Assembly: GCF_001570425.1 (NCBI RefSeq)
Contig: NZ_BCSX01000007.1
Span: forward strand, 163,604-227,603
DNA length: 64,000 bases
Source: Mycolicibacterium brisbanense
GTDB lineage: Bacteria > Actinomycetota > Actinomycetes > Mycobacteriales > Mycobacteriaceae
Direction: 5' to 3'
Within the stretch, counting starts at the first letter, position 1. Each line of letters opens with the position of its first letter. Positions 43,359 to 54,003 of this stretch are shown piece by piece. The notes under the pieces are model-generated. The model searched no databases. It was not told the DNA's origin and was given only the letters and a program-made list of their open reading frames with translations. The position numbers were made by a program, and so were the translations under genes.

Positions 43359-43861
43359 GGCGATTCCTGGCCATCCTCGCGGTGATCGTCGTGGTGGCTG
43401 CTGCGGGTACGGCAGTGGCGGTGGCGCAGCTGAGCCGCGGACACGACGAACTGCCGAAGATCAGCGCCTACAGCAACGGGCATCTGACCCGGGTGGGGCC
43501 GTTCCGGTACTGCCCGGTGCTCAACCTCAACGACTGCACGCAGTCGGGCAACCAGGGCGAACTGCGGGTCAACAAGGAGCACCCCGTGCAGCTGTCGGTG
43601 CCCGCCGAAATCGCCCGTGCGCCGTGGCGGCTGCTCCGGGTCTACGAGAACCCGGTCGACACGACGCTGTCGCTCTACCGCCCGAATACCACTCTGGCCG
43701 TGACGATTCCGACGGTCGACCCGCAGCGCGGGCGGCTCACCGGCATCGCCGTGCAGCTGCTCACGCTGGTGCAGGATCAGAACGGCGACGTGTTCGACCT
43801 GCCCCACGCCGAATGGTCGGTACGCACCAATTGGCCCGACAAGGCTCAGCCGGCGCCCTGA
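43355..43861 (+). CDS. DUF2771 exported protein (Rv0875c-like)
   Basis: A 168-residue protein with an N-terminal signal or anchor (RFLAILAVIVVVAAAGTAVAV) and an extracytoplasmic beta-rich domain containing two Cys (RYCPVLNLNDCTQ), consistent with a disulfide. It belongs to the DUF2771 family and has unknown function. There is no clear lipobox. It starts inside the MFS stop (ATGA) and overlaps the convergent transferase gene by 16 nt. Confidence 0.85.
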   Translation: MRRFLAILAVIVVVAAAGTAVAVAQLSRGHDELPKISAYSNGHLTRVGPFRYCPVLNLNDCTQSGNQGELRVNKEHPVQLSVPAEIARAPWRLLRVYENPVDTTLSLYRPNTTLAVTIPTVDPQRGRLTGIAVQLLTLVQDQNGDVFDLPHAEWSVRTNWPDKAQPAP

Positions 43862-44883
43862 ACTGCGCCATGCGTGCGCGGTACCCGTTCGGACTCGCGC
43901 GGCGGCCCGGGCGGTGTGCCATCGCCGAACGGCCTGCCGCCCAACGACTCCCGGCCGTGTGGCGTGAGCCAGTCGGCCAGCTCGGGCCCTTTCGGCACGA
44001 TCCGCGTCGGGTTGATGTCGGCATGCACGATGTAGTAGTGCTGCTTGATCTGCACGAAATCGATGGTGTCGCCGAACCCCGGGGTCTGGAACAGATCACG
44101 GGCATAGGCCCACAGCACCGGCATCTCGCTGAGCTTTGACCGGTTGCACTTGAAATGGCCGTGGTACACGGGGTCGAACCGCGCCAGCGTGGTGAACAGC
44201 CGCACGTCGGCCTCGGTGATGGTGTCGCCCACCAGGTATCGCTGGGTGGCCAACCGCTCGGAAAGCCAATCGAGTGCGGTGAACAACCGGTCGTAGGCAG
44301 CGTCGTACGCCTCTTGCGAACCGGCGAAACCGCAGCGGTACACGCCGTTGTTGACCTCGTTGTAGATGCGCCTGGCGACCGAGTCGATCTCGTCGCGCAA
44401 CGCTTCGGGGTACAGCTGCGGAGCACCGTCACGGTGGAACTCGGTCCACTCGGTGGAGAAGTCCAGCGTCATCTGGGCGAAGTCGTTGGTCACCACCGCA
44501 CCCGTCGGCACGTCGACGATGGCGGGCACGGTAATGCCCTTGGGATAGTTCGGATCTCGCGCGAAATAGGCGTCCTGCAGCCGCGGGATCTTCAGCACCG
44601 GGTCCAGCCCGCCGGGGTCGAGGTCGAAGGTCCAGCTGCGCGCGTCATGCGTGGGGCCGCAGAAGCCGATGGACAGTGCGTCCTCCAGCCCCAGCAGCCT
44701 GCGCACGATGATCGCCCGGTTGGCCCACGGACACGCCCGCGCCACCACCAGCCGGTAGCGGCCGGCCTCGACGGGATAGCCGTCGCTGCCGTGCCGGTCG
44801 ATCCGGGTGGTGATGTAGCTGGTGTCGCGGTTGAATTCGCCTCCGGACGATGACTTGTCGGCGACGTACGAGCCCTGGGTCAT
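43846..44883 (-). CDS. Xi-class glutathione S-transferase-like protein (ECM4/YqjG type)
   Basis: A 345-residue thioredoxin-fold transferase. It has RYRLVVARACPWANRAIIVRRL (catalytic Cys in ACPW), GLDPVLKIPRLQDAY, YPKGITVPAIVDV, TNDFAQMTLDF (thiol-binding) and the C-terminal helical domain GDTITEADVRLFTTLARFDP and IKQHYYIVHADINPTRIVP. These are glutathionyl-hydroquinone reductase features. Mycobacteria use mycothiol and lack glutathione, so the thiol partner here is probably mycothiol or none. ATG 44883. Confidence 0.9.
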   Translation of the reverse strand: MTQGSYVADKSSSGGEFNRDTSYITTRIDRHGSDGYPVEAGRYRLVVARACPWANRAIIVRRLLGLEDALSIGFCGPTHDARSWTFDLDPGGLDPVLKIPRLQDAYFARDPNYPKGITVPAIVDVPTGAVVTNDFAQMTLDFSTEWTEFHRDGAPQLYPEALRDEIDSVARRIYNEVNNGVYRCGFAGSQEAYDAAYDRLFTALDWLSERLATQRYLVGDTITEADVRLFTTLARFDPVYHGHFKCNRSKLSEMPVLWAYARDLFQTPGFGDTIDFVQIKQHYYIVHADINPTRIVPKGPELADWLTPHGRESLGGRPFGDGTPPGPPRESERVPRTHGAVQGAG

Positions 44884-44910
44884 ACCCCCAGTCTGCCCCG
44901 TCGCACCGCG

Positions 44911-45321
44911 TCAGGCGTCGAGCTCCCGGGCGACGGCCTTGACCACCTCGGACACCCGCCGGGCGACCTTGCGATCGGGATAGCGGCCCTTGCGCAGCTC
45001 GGGCTGCACCGTGTCCTCCAGCAGCGTGATCATGTCCGAAACCATGCCGTGCAGCTCATCTGGCGTGTGCTTGTGCTCGGGACGCTCAGCTTCCCGGCGA
45101 GCCTTGCTCAGGCTCGGCGGCGGGTCAATGAGCTTGAGGCTCAATGCCTGAGGACCACGACGACCTGCGGCCACCCCGAATTCGACGCGCTGACCGGCCT
45201 TGAGCGCCTCGATGCCCGAAGGCAACGCCGAAGACCGGACGTAGACGTCCTCGCCCTCCTCCTGGGACAAAAACCCGAAGCCCTTTTCGGCGTCGTACCA
45301 CTTAACCCTGCCGGTCGGCAC
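44911..45321 (-). CDS. cspB: Long cold-shock domain protein CspB-like (Rv0871-like)
   Basis: A 136-residue protein. Residues about 1-66 form a cold-shock domain, [20 protein letters not shown] (RNP1 is KGFGFL), then [10 protein letters not shown] and [11 protein letters not shown]. The C-terminal ~65 residues are a charged helical extension ([37 protein letters not shown]) that short Csp proteins lack. It probably binds single-stranded RNA. The start is GTG 45321; divergent from the yccF gene. Confidence 0.9.
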   Translation of the reverse strand: MPTGRVKWYDAEKGFGFLSQEEGEDVYVRSSALPSGIEALKAGQRVEFGVAAGRRGPQALSLKLIDPPPSLSKARREAERPEHKHTPDELHGMVSDMITLLEDTVQPELRKGRYPDRKVARRVSEVVKAVARELDA

Positions 45322-45483
45322 TGGACTCACCTGCTCGTCGTTGGTAGCTCTACTGGAGACACACAAAGTTCGCGTTCCGGTGTGCGCCGGAACGCGATGT
45401 GCAGATCCTACTCGGCCCGCATGGCGTCCTTCATCCCCATTACTCGGTAGGCTTGGACCACCGCTGGAGGAGATGCGCCCTAT

Positions 45484-45876
45484 ATGCGAGTGATACTGAA
45501 TGTCATCTGGTTGATCTTCGGCGGCCTGTACCTGGCGCTGGGATACCTGCTGGCGGCGCTGATCTGCTTCATCCTGATCATCACCATCCCCTTCGGGTTC
45601 GCCTCGCTGCGCATCGCGTCCTACGCGCTGTGGCCGTTCGGCCGGACCATCGTCGACAAACCGGGCACCCGGCCGGGCGCGCTGATCGGCAACATCATCT
45701 GGATTCTGCTGTGCGGCATCTGGCTGGCCATCGGCCACCTGGTCAGTGCGGTCGCGATGGCGATCACCATCGTCGGCATCCCGCTGGCGCTGGCCAACCT
45801 CAAACTGATCCCGGTGTCGCTGATGCCGCTCGGTAAGGAGATCGTGCCGGTGGATTCGGTGAGGACGCCCGCATGA
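45484..45876 (+). CDS. YccF domain membrane protein (Rv0870c-like)
   Basis: A 130-residue inner-membrane protein with two tandem YccF-type repeats: [20 protein letters not shown], then [20 protein letters not shown], and again [20 protein letters not shown], then [20 protein letters not shown]. Four hydrophobic segments in all. The function is unknown. ATG 45484 follows ctggaggagatgcgcc. It overlaps moaA by ATGA, so it probably shares that transcript. Confidence 0.9.
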   Translation: MRVILNVIWLIFGGLYLALGYLLAALICFILIITIPFGFASLRIASYALWPFGRTIVDKPGTRPGALIGNIIWILLCGIWLAIGHLVSAVAMAITIVGIPLALANLKLIPVSLMPLGKEIVPVDSVRTPA

Positions 45877-46946
45877 CCGTCACCGCACTCGGATTGCCCA
45901 CCGTGAAGCCGGCTGGGGCGGCCGTTGGTCCCGCCCCGGCCAGCGGGCCGCTGGTCGACACCTACGGACGGGTCGCGACCGACCTGCGCGTGTCGCTCAC
46001 CGACCGGTGCAACCTGCGCTGCACGTACTGCATGCCCGCCGAAGGCCTGGACTGGCTGCCGGGCGAGGCGCTGCTCGGCGCGGATGAACTCGCGCGCCTG
46101 CTGCGCATCGCGGTGACCCGGCTTGGCATCACCAGCGTGCGCTTCACCGGCGGCGAACCACTCGTGACCCGTCATCTGGAGGACGTGGTGGCCTCGGCCG
46201 CGGCGTTGACGCCCCGCCCGGAGATCACGCTGACCACCAACGGCATCGGGCTGCACCGCCGCGCCGCGGGGCTGCGCAGAGCGGGGCTGGACCGCATCAA
46301 CGTCTCGCTGGACAGCGTCGACGCCGCGCATTTCGCCCGGATCACGCGCCGCGACCGGCTGGCCGACGTGCTCGCAGGCCTGGCGGCGGCCAAGGCCGCC
46401 GGGCTGCAACCGGTGAAGGTCAACGCCGTGCTCGACCCCGTGTCCGGGCTTCAGGACGCGGTGGAGCTGCTGCGGTATTGCCTGCAGCACGGCTACCAAC
46501 TGCGCATCATCGAGCAGATGCCGTTGGATGCCGGGCACAGCTGGAAACGCGACGAGGTGATCGACGCCGACCGCATCCTGCAGACCCTGCGCCGGCACTT
46601 CGACTTGCAGCCCGATCCCCGGCCGCGTGGCTCGGCGCCTGCCGAGCTGTGGCAGGTCGCGCCGGGACCGACCCATCCGGGCGGCACGGTAGGGGTGATC
46701 GCCTCGGTGTCGCACGCCTTCTGTTCGGCCTGCGACCGCACACGACTGACCGCCGACGGCCAGATCCGCAGCTGCCTGTTCTCCACCGAGGAGACCGATC
46801 TGCGGGGTCTGCTGCGCTCCGGTGCGGACGACGCTGCGATCGAGGCCGCGTGGCGCAGCGCCATGTGGGCCAAGCCGGCCGGCCACGGCATCAACGATCC
46901 GAGCTTCGTGCAACCGGCGCGGCCGATGAGCGCGATCGGGGGTTGA
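45873..46946 (+). CDS. moaA: GTP 3',8-cyclase MoaA
   Basis: Radical-SAM enzyme for the first step of molybdopterin synthesis. The 357 residues have the radical SAM cluster motif [49 protein letters not shown] and the C-terminal second cluster Cys in [22 protein letters not shown]; the usual GG tail is present (AIGG). It overlaps the yccF gene upstream, and moaD starts within its stop. This corresponds to the moaA2 locus of M. tuberculosis. Confidence 0.95.
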   Translation: MTVTALGLPTVKPAGAAVGPAPASGPLVDTYGRVATDLRVSLTDRCNLRCTYCMPAEGLDWLPGEALLGADELARLLRIAVTRLGITSVRFTGGEPLVTRHLEDVVASAAALTPRPEITLTTNGIGLHRRAAGLRRAGLDRINVSLDSVDAAHFARITRRDRLADVLAGLAAAKAAGLQPVKVNAVLDPVSGLQDAVELLRYCLQHGYQLRIIEQMPLDAGHSWKRDEVIDADRILQTLRRHFDLQPDPRPRGSAPAELWQVAPGPTHPGGTVGVIASVSHAFCSACDRTRLTADGQIRSCLFSTEETDLRGLLRSGADDAAIEAAWRSAMWAKPAGHGINDPSFVQPARPMSAIGG

Positions 46947-47209
46947 TGATGACAGCCACCGTCGAGGTGACGGTCCGGTATTTCGCCGCCGCGGCGGCCG
47001 CTGCGGGCGTCGAGACCGAAACGTTAGGTCTCAAATCGGGAACGACCATCGAGGAACTCGTCGGACGGCTCGGCGAAGGCAAGCCAGAACTCGCACGAGT
47101 ACTGAAACGGTGCTCCTACCTGTGCGATGGCGTCGCGGTGCGCGACACATCGAGCGCGGTGACAACGCCGCAGACCCTTGATGTGTTACCCCCGTTCGCC
47201 GGCGGATAA
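46946..47209 (+). CDS. moaD: Molybdopterin synthase small subunit MoaD
   Basis: Ubiquitin-like sulfur carrier of 87 residues. VTVRYFAAAAAAAGVETETL, then TTIEELVGRLGEGK, LKRCSYLCDGVAV and the C-terminal LDVLPPFAGG. The terminal Gly-Gly accepts thiocarboxylate sulfur and inserts into MoaE, encoded just beyond rpfA. ATG 46946 overlaps the moaA stop; ATG 46949 is next to it. Confidence 0.93.
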   Translation: MMTATVEVTVRYFAAAAAAAGVETETLGLKSGTTIEELVGRLGEGKPELARVLKRCSYLCDGVAVRDTSSAVTTPQTLDVLPPFAGG

Positions 47210-47225
47210 CGTGATTTGCATCACA
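47210..47225. promoter_or_regulatory. CRP-type binding site upstream of rpfA
   Basis: CGTGATTTGCATCACA, 15 of 16 bases matching TGTGA-N6-TCACA, immediately after the moaD stop. CRP control of rpfA is known in M. tuberculosis (Rv3676); the site here is read from sequence and regulation is inferred. Confidence 0.7.
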
Positions 47226-47414
47226 TAACGAAATGGTCACGAGCTGGCTACGAGCGGGTGGATCGAACCTGCGACCTGCGGAAACGCTTCAGCAACCTGC
47301 ACCTTTAATGATCTTTTAAGTTTTGCCGAGCGGGAAAACGCCCGAAGCGACAAAAGATGACGAGGCCGCGACGAGCCGTTACCTTCATTCCCAAGTCAAC
47401 TGACCCCGTATCGG

Positions 47415-48369
<955 letters not shown>

Positions 48370-48375
48370 GTTCGC

Positions 48376-48813
48376 TCAGGCCGAGTTGACCCACTCGTCG
48401 GTACCGTCGGCGAAGTGCTGGTGCTTCCACACCGGTAGACGTTCTTTGACGGTGTCGACGAGCCGGGCACAGGTTTCGAACGCCGCCCTGCGATGGTCCG
48501 CTGCCACAGCGGCCACCAGGGCGGCGTCGCCTATTTTCAGGGCTCCGATGCGGTGACTGACCGCGATGGCCCGCACTCCGGCGCTGTCCGCGGCGATTTC
48601 GGCCGCAACCGCCTGCAACGTCTGCAGGGCGGTCGGGTGGGCGGAGTACTCCAGCCGCGCCACCGACCGGCCGCCGTCATGGTCGCGGACCACCCCGGAG
48701 AATCCGACGACGGCGCCTGCGGCCTCATGTGCCACCAGCGCCTCGTGTTCGGACAAGTCGATGGGGTCCTCGGTGACCGCCACCCGGGCGACGACAGCGC
48801 TCATCTTCGACAT
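48376..48813 (-). CDS. moaE: Molybdopterin synthase catalytic subunit MoaE
   Basis: Large subunit of molybdopterin synthase, adding dithiolene sulfurs to precursor Z. The 145 residues have [36 protein letters not shown], then [20 protein letters not shown] and [20 protein letters not shown] (active-site Lys). ATG 48813. It lies 15 nt after the mog gene and ends 6 nt from the rpfA stop, convergent with it. Confidence 0.94.
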   Translation of the reverse strand: MSKMSAVVARVAVTEDPIDLSEHEALVAHEAAGAVVGFSGVVRDHDGGRSVARLEYSAHPTALQTLQAVAAEIAADSAGVRAIAVSHRIGALKIGDAALVAAVAADHRRAAFETCARLVDTVKERLPVWKHQHFADGTDEWVNSA

Positions 48814-48828
48814 CTCCTCTTCACGCGC

Positions 48829-49332
48829 TCATCGAGTGTGGTCCCGGCCGCTCAGCTGATCCAGCGCATGCTCCAACACGTGATCGAGCACGCCGAGGCC
48901 ATCTTTCACGCCGCCCGGAGAACCCGGCAGGTTCACGATCAGGGTGCGCCCGGAGACGCCGCACACGCCCCGCGACAGCACCGACGTGGGGACTTTGTGG
49001 CCGCCTGAGCGCCGGATGGCGTCGGCCAGACCGACCACCTGATAGTCCAGCACCGCCATGGTGGCTTCGGGGGTGCGGTCGGTCGGCGAGATGCCGGTAC
49101 CGCCGGAGGTGATGATCACGTCGATGTGTTCGGCCAGCGCGGAGCGCAGCGCAGCGGCGACCGCGGCGCCGTCGGCCACGACCACCTGCTCGGTCACGTC
49201 GTAGCCGCGGTCCGCGAGCCACCCGACGATCATGGGGCCGGTGCGGTCGTCGTATATCCCGGCTGCCGCCCGCGTCGACGCGATAACCACGCGGGCCGAA
49301 CGGGTTACGCCGGTGGAGTGTCTGGAGTCCAT
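48829..49332 (-). CDS. mog: Molybdopterin adenylyltransferase, Mog/MoaB type
   Basis: Adenylates molybdopterin before metal insertion. The 167 residues have [20 protein letters not shown], then [20 protein letters not shown] (substrate loop), then [20 protein letters not shown]. It overlaps the moaC gene by 28 nt, and moaE follows. ATG 49332. Confidence 0.93.
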   Translation of the reverse strand: MDSRHSTGVTRSARVVIASTRAAAGIYDDRTGPMIVGWLADRGYDVTEQVVVADGAAVAAALRSALAEHIDVIITSGGTGISPTDRTPEATMAVLDYQVVGLADAIRRSGGHKVPTSVLSRGVCGVSGRTLIVNLPGSPGGVKDGLGVLDHVLEHALDQLSGRDHTR

Positions 49333-49784
49333 AGACCCGTTTTACCGCCCTCTTTGCGCAGTACCCGGATCTGGTCGAGGCGAGCCGCCGGATCGACGGC
49401 CTTGATCATGTCGTAGAGCGTCAGCCCGGCCACGCTGACGGCGGTCAGCGCCTCCATCTCGACGCCCGTGCGGTCGGTGCTGCGCACGGTCGCGGTGATG
49501 TCCACCCTGTCGGTACCGATGCCGAAGTCGACGTCGACACCGGTGAGTGCCAACTGATGACACAGCGGGATCAGGTCGGAGGTGCGCTTGGCCGCCAGGA
49601 TGCCGGCGACGCGGGCGGTCGCGAGCGCATCACCCTTGGGCAGCCCGCCCGAGGCGATCAGCGCGACCACTTCGGCGGTGGTCAGCAGGCAGCCCGCTGC
49701 CACGGCGGTGCGCTTGGTGACGTTCTTGGCGGTGACGTCGACCATGTGCGCCGCCCCGGTCTCGTCGAGGTGCGACAGGCCCAC
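49305..49784 (-). CDS. moaC: Cyclic pyranopterin monophosphate synthase MoaC
   Basis: Acts after MoaA to form precursor Z. The 159 residues have [57 protein letters not shown] (His pair region), then [20 protein letters not shown] and [23 protein letters not shown] 49784 is the start, 2 nt after the small Rv0863-like gene. Confidence 0.94.
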   Translation of the reverse strand: MGLSHLDETGAAHMVDVTAKNVTKRTAVAAGCLLTTAEVVALIASGGLPKGDALATARVAGILAAKRTSDLIPLCHQLALTGVDVDFGIGTDRVDITATVRSTDRTGVEMEALTAVSVAGLTLYDMIKAVDPAARLDQIRVLRKEGGKTGLWTPDTPPA

Positions 49785-49786
49785 CG

Positions 49787-49984
49787 TTACCGGTTGACGA
49801 CGGTGACCGACTGAATGAACGGCAGGGTTTCTGCCGGCACGGGGAAGGTCACGTCCCCGAACGGAGACAGGGCGCCGGTGCGGTCGGTCGCCAGTTCGCT
49901 GACGGCGTGATCGTCGCCGTCGCTCAGTACCGGCCAGCCGTTGTCGACGTACTGATTCTTCTTATTGTCAGCCACGCCCCACAT
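49787..49984 (-). CDS. Small conserved hypothetical protein (Rv0863-like)
   Basis: A 65-residue protein (62 if GTG 49975 is the start) with [20 protein letters not shown], a hydrophilic middle and the end [15 protein letters not shown] know no function; its place at the head of the moaC-mog-moaE operon matches Rv0863. The stop is 2 nt before the moaC start, so it is probably translated from the same message. The frame is open further upstream without support. Confidence 0.7.
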   Translation of the reverse strand: MWGVADNKKNQYVDNGWPVLSDGDDHAVSELATDRTGALSPFGDVTFPVPAETLPFIQSVTVVNR

Positions 49985-50053
49985 TGTGGCAGGCCAGACA
50001 TCCGGAGGCGAGACCGGCATGTCACCTGTGCGCTGCTTTACGCTGGTCAGGAT

Positions 50054-52345
50054 ATGACCGCGAAGACTCCTTCGGAGGACAGGAGCGCCGCGACCCGGCC
50101 GAGCGCCGGGATCCCGCTGGGCGCCTGGCTGGCCGAGCTCCCCGACGAGGGACTCCTGCGGATTCTGCAGCTGCGCGCGGACCTGACGCAGCCGCCTCCC
50201 GCCAGCCTGGCGGCGCTGGCCGCGAGGGCCCTGTCCCGGCAGTCGGTCAAGGCGGCCACCGACGGCCTCGACTTCCTGCACCTGGCGGTGCTCGATGCGT
50301 TGCTGGTGTTGCACGCCGACTCAGCGGCGGTGGCGGTCGCCGAGGTGATCGAGCTGCTGGGCGAGCGCGGCGATGCCGACGCGATCCGCGCCGCGATCGA
50401 CGATCTGCGCGAGCGGGCGCTCGTCTGGGGCGCGGAGGAGGTGCGGGTGGCCCCCGAGGTGACGGGGTCGCTGCCGTGGTACCCGGGCCAGGCCACGTTG
50501 GAGGCGGCTGACCGCAGTGCCGACGAGATCGCCGAGCAGCTGGCCGATCTCGACGATCCCCAGAAAGAACTGCTGGCGCGCCTGGTGGAGGGTTCGCCGG
50601 TGGGGCGCACCCGCGATGCCGCTCCCGACACCCCTGCCGACCGGCCGGTGCCAAGGCTTTTGGCAGCCGGTCTGCTGCGCCGGATCGACGACGAGACCGT
50701 GATCCTGCCGCGGCTCGTCGCCCAGTCACTGCGGGGTGAGGTCCCGGGCCCCATGCAGTTGGCGGTGCCAACGCTGCAGTCGACCACCACGACCGCCGCC
50801 GACGTGGACGCCGTCGCCGCCGGGGCCGCCATCGACCTGCTGCGTGAGATCGAGGTGGTGATCGAAACCCTCAGCGCCGCACCGGTTCCCGAGCTGCGCA
50901 ACGGTGGGCTCGGGGTGCGCGACGTGAAACGGCTGGCCAAGGCCACCGGGATCGACGAGCCGCGGCTCGGACTCATCCTGGAGTTGGCGGCGACGGCCGG
51001 GCTCATCGCCGTCGGCATGCCCGATCCGGACCCGGGCGAGGGCACGGGGCCGTACTGGGCGCCGACGGTGACCGCGGATCGTTTCGTGGAATCGCCGACG
51101 GCGGCGCGCTGGCAGCTGATCGCCTCGACCTGGCTGGACCTGCAGGCCCGTCCCGCGTTGATCGGCTCCCGCGGACCTGACGGCAAACCCTTTGCCGCAC
51201 TGTCGGATTCGCTGTTCTCCACTGCGGCACCGTTGGATCGCCGACTCCTGCTCACGGTGCTCGCCGAGCTGCCACCGGGCACCGGTGTCGACGCGGCCGA
51301 GGCATCGCGGGCCATGATCTGGCATCGGCCCCGCTGGTCGGCCCGCCTGCAGCCGTCCACCGTCGGCAACCTGCTGGACGAGGCGCACGCGGTGGGTCTG
51401 GCCGGACGCGGAGCCATCAGCACGCCCGGACGCGGGCTGCTGGCCGACGATCCGGACGACGACGTGCTGGCGACGATGGCCAAGGTGCTGCCGAAGCCAC
51501 TCGATCACTTCCTGCTGCAGGCGGACCTCACCGTGATCGTGCCGGGGCCGCTGGAACGTGAACTGGCCGAGAAGTTGGCGACGGTGGCGACCGTCGAATC
51601 GGCAGGCGCTGCCATGGTGTACCGCATCACCGAGGCCTCGGTGCGGCACGCGCTGGATGCTGGGCGCACTGCGGGCGAACTGCACAGCCTCTTCGAGAAA
51701 CACTCCAAAACCCCTGTCCCGCAAGGCTTGACGTATCTCATCGACGACGTCGCCCGCAGGCACGGGCAGCTGCGGGTCGGGATGGCGTCGTCGTTCGTGC
51801 GGTGTGAGGACGCCGCACTGCTGGCGCAGGCGGTGGCATCGTCGGCCACTGAGCGCCTCGAGCTGCGCCTGCTCGCCCCGACCGTCGCGGTGTCACAGGC
51901 CCCGATCTCCGACGTCCTGGCCGGGCTGCGCGACGCCGGGTTCGCCCCGGCGGCCGAGGATTCGTCGGGCGCCATCGTCGACATCCAGGCGCTCGGCTAC
52001 CGCGTCGCCGCCCCCACGCGGCGCCGGGTGCACCGGCCCTCGACACCTCCGACCACGCAGACGCTCTCGGCCATCATCGCGGTGCTGCGCAAGGTGTCCA
52101 GCGGGCCGTTCGCCAACGTACGGCTGGATCCCGCGGTGGCCATCACCCAACTGCAGGACGCCGCGATCGCCCAGACTTCGGTGCTCATCGGGTACGTCGA
52201 CCCCGCGGGCGTCGCCACCCAGCGCGTGGTGGCCCCGATCAACATCCGGGGCGGCCAGTTGACCGCTTACGATCCCGCCGCGGGGCGGGTGCGGGAATTC
52301 GCGATTCACCGAGTCACTTCCGTGGTGTCGGCCGACGACGACTAA
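50054..52345 (+). CDS. Helicase-associated domain protein (Rv0862c-like, XPB partner candidate)
   Basis: A 763-residue protein conserved beside the XPB helicase gene in actinobacteria. The N-terminal part ([20 protein letters not shown]) recalls the start of helicase C-terminal-associated proteins; the C-terminal third carries the helicase_C_3/XPB N-terminal-like fold ([42 protein letters not shown]) and ends [20 protein letters not shown], a WYL-like strand pattern. There is no ATPase motif. It may recruit or regulate the helicase encoded about 1.7 kb downstream. ATG 50054. Confidence 0.85.
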   Translation: MTAKTPSEDRSAATRPSAGIPLGAWLAELPDEGLLRILQLRADLTQPPPASLAALAARALSRQSVKAATDGLDFLHLAVLDALLVLHADSAAVAVAEVIELLGERGDADAIRAAIDDLRERALVWGAEEVRVAPEVTGSLPWYPGQATLEAADRSADEIAEQLADLDDPQKELLARLVEGSPVGRTRDAAPDTPADRPVPRLLAAGLLRRIDDETVILPRLVAQSLRGEVPGPMQLAVPTLQSTTTTAADVDAVAAGAAIDLLREIEVVIETLSAAPVPELRNGGLGVRDVKRLAKATGIDEPRLGLILELAATAGLIAVGMPDPDPGEGTGPYWAPTVTADRFVESPTAARWQLIASTWLDLQARPALIGSRGPDGKPFAALSDSLFSTAAPLDRRLLLTVLAELPPGTGVDAAEASRAMIWHRPRWSARLQPSTVGNLLDEAHAVGLAGRGAISTPGRGLLADDPDDDVLATMAKVLPKPLDHFLLQADLTVIVPGPLERELAEKLATVATVESAGAAMVYRITEASVRHALDAGRTAGELHSLFEKHSKTPVPQGLTYLIDDVARRHGQLRVGMASSFVRCEDAALLAQAVASSATERLELRLLAPTVAVSQAPISDVLAGLRDAGFAPAAEDSSGAIVDIQALGYRVAAPTRRRVHRPSTPPTTQTLSAIIAVLRKVSSGPFANVRLDPAVAITQLQDAAIAQTSVLIGYVDPAGVATQRVVAPINIRGGQLTAYDPAAGRVREFAIHRVTSVVSADDD

Positions 52346-52393
52346 CCCGGCGAACAGCTTGGGCACAGCTCATCCACAGAACCGTTCACGACC

Positions 52394-53842
52394 ATGTCCC
52401 TCGTGACAACCCTGTTGAGCGAGGCTGCCGTGGCTCCGGCACGACGTGGCGTGTCGCTGTTGCACGGCTGGCTGCCACCGACGGTGTGGGCAGTGGCCGC
52501 GATCGTGCTGGTGCTGGCGATCGGTTGGCGCAACCGGCGGTGGCGGCTGATCTGGCTGCCGGTGGCGATCGTCGTCGGCCTGATCCTCGCGGGGTGGACC
52601 CACTGGTACATCGACTCGCAGGGCCTGGCCGGCGATCCGGCCCCGGACTCGCTGTGGATCTGGGTCGGCCTGACCGGGCTGGCTCTGGCGGTCGCCGTGT
52701 TCGGCTGGCGTGGCAACCGCTGGTGGCGTCGCGGCGTGTCGGTGCTCGCGGTGCCGTTGTGCCTGCTCAGCGCGGGCCTTGCCCTCAACCTCTGGGTCGG
52801 CTATTTCCCGACGGTCCCGGCCGCCTGGAACGAGCTGACGGCCGGGCCGCTGCCCGACGAGACCGACCTCGCCACGGTCCAGGGAATGCGCGGCAAGGGC
52901 GCACCCGCGCACGGGGCGCTGGTTCCGGTGGACATCCCGCAGGATGCCTCGGGGTTCAAGCACCGCACCGAGCTCGTCTATCTGCCGCCGGCCTGGTTCG
53001 CCGCCGGTGCGCCGAAGCTGCCGGTGGTCATGATGATCGCCGGCGAGTTCAACACCCCGTCGGACTGGCCGCGCACGGGCAACGCCATCGCCACGATCGA
53101 CAACTTCGCCGCCGCGCACGGCGGCTCTGCCCCGGTGTTCGTGTTCGCCGACGTCGGCGGGTCGTTCAACAACGACACCGAATGCGTCAACGGTCCGCGC
53201 GGCAACGTGGCCGATCACCTCACCAAGGACGTTCCGCCGTACGTCGCCGACACGTTCGACGTCCAGCAGGCCAACTGGGGTGTCGTGGGCTGGTCTATGG
53301 GTGGCACCTGCGCGGTCGACCTGACGGTGATGCACCCCGAACTGTTCAGCGCGTTCGTCGACATCGCCGGGGACAACGGACCCAACGCAGGCACCAAGGA
53401 TCAGACCATCGCCCGGATCTACGGCGGCGACGCCTCGCAGTGGCCGGTCTACGACCCCACCACTGTGATGGACAAGCACGGCCCGTACCAGGGTGTCTCG
53501 GGTTGGTTCGCGATCTCCTCGGATGCCCCGCAGCAGCACAAGGGCGGGTACGGAAATCCGAACGCGGTCGGCCTCGGCGGACAGGACGCCGCAGGCAACC
53601 CGGGTGATCAGACCGACGCCGCGAACTCCCTGTGCGCGCTCGGCCGGACCCACGGCATCACCTGCGCTGTCGTCGCCAGCCCGGGCAAGCACGACTGGCC
53701 GTTCGCGATGGACGTGTTCAAAGCGTCGCTGCCCTGGCTGGCCGGCCAGGTCGGCACGCCGGGCGTCGCGAAGGTGCCGCTGCCCGGGAACGGGCAGGGC
53801 CGCGCGCCGGCCGGCGTCCCGTTGCAGGCCGCCACCCACTGA
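52394..53842 (+). CDS. Membrane-anchored esterase, antigen-85-like alpha/beta hydrolase fold
   Basis: A 482-residue protein. The first ~140 residues hold about four hydrophobic segments; the rest is an extracytoplasmic esterase domain of the EsterD/Fbp-like fold: FKHRTELVYLPPAWFAAGAP, VVMMIAGEFNTPSDW, nucleophile elbow WGVVGWSMGGTCAVDLTVMH and a late His in SPGKHDWPFAM. A Ser-Asp-His triad looks possible. Related proteins are mycobacterial cell-envelope esterases or mycolyltransferase relatives; the substrate is unknown. ATG 52394, 48 nt after the previous gene. Confidence 0.83.
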   Translation: MSLVTTLLSEAAVAPARRGVSLLHGWLPPTVWAVAAIVLVLAIGWRNRRWRLIWLPVAIVVGLILAGWTHWYIDSQGLAGDPAPDSLWIWVGLTGLALAVAVFGWRGNRWWRRGVSVLAVPLCLLSAGLALNLWVGYFPTVPAAWNELTAGPLPDETDLATVQGMRGKGAPAHGALVPVDIPQDASGFKHRTELVYLPPAWFAAGAPKLPVVMMIAGEFNTPSDWPRTGNAIATIDNFAAAHGGSAPVFVFADVGGSFNNDTECVNGPRGNVADHLTKDVPPYVADTFDVQQANWGVVGWSMGGTCAVDLTVMHPELFSAFVDIAGDNGPNAGTKDQTIARIYGGDASQWPVYDPTTVMDKHGPYQGVSGWFAISSDAPQQHKGGYGNPNAVGLGGQDAAGNPGDQTDAANSLCALGRTHGITCAVVASPGKHDWPFAMDVFKASLPWLAGQVGTPGVAKVPLPGNGQGRAPAGVPLQAATH

Positions 53843-53874
53843 GCCACCCACTGAGCCACCCCACCCACTGAGCC
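53833..53874 (+). repeat. Short tandem repeat across the esterase stop codon
   Basis: The unit ccacccactgag appears as three imperfect tandem copies beginning in the last coding codons; the first copy supplies the TGA stop. Slippage here would not alter the protein beyond its last residues. Confidence 0.6.
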
Positions 53875-53896
53875 ACCTCGCGGCACCCCACCTCGC

Positions 53897-53953
53897 GAGC
53901 GTGCGGGTCTGCGGGCCGACACGCCGCATTTCAGCAGCAGTTCACGCACGCTC
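53897..53953. terminator. Intergenic hairpin repeat before the XPB gene
   Basis: Perfect arms gagcgtgcg (53897-53905) and cgcacgctc (53945-53953) around a GC-rich loop. It resembles a dispersed intergenic hairpin I recall from mycobacterial genomes. Probable transcription terminator after the esterase gene. Confidence 0.5.
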
Positions 53954-54003
53954 ACGGCCCGGCCACGCCCGCAAAACGCGCCGCTGTCGCCGCACTCTGG
54001 ATA

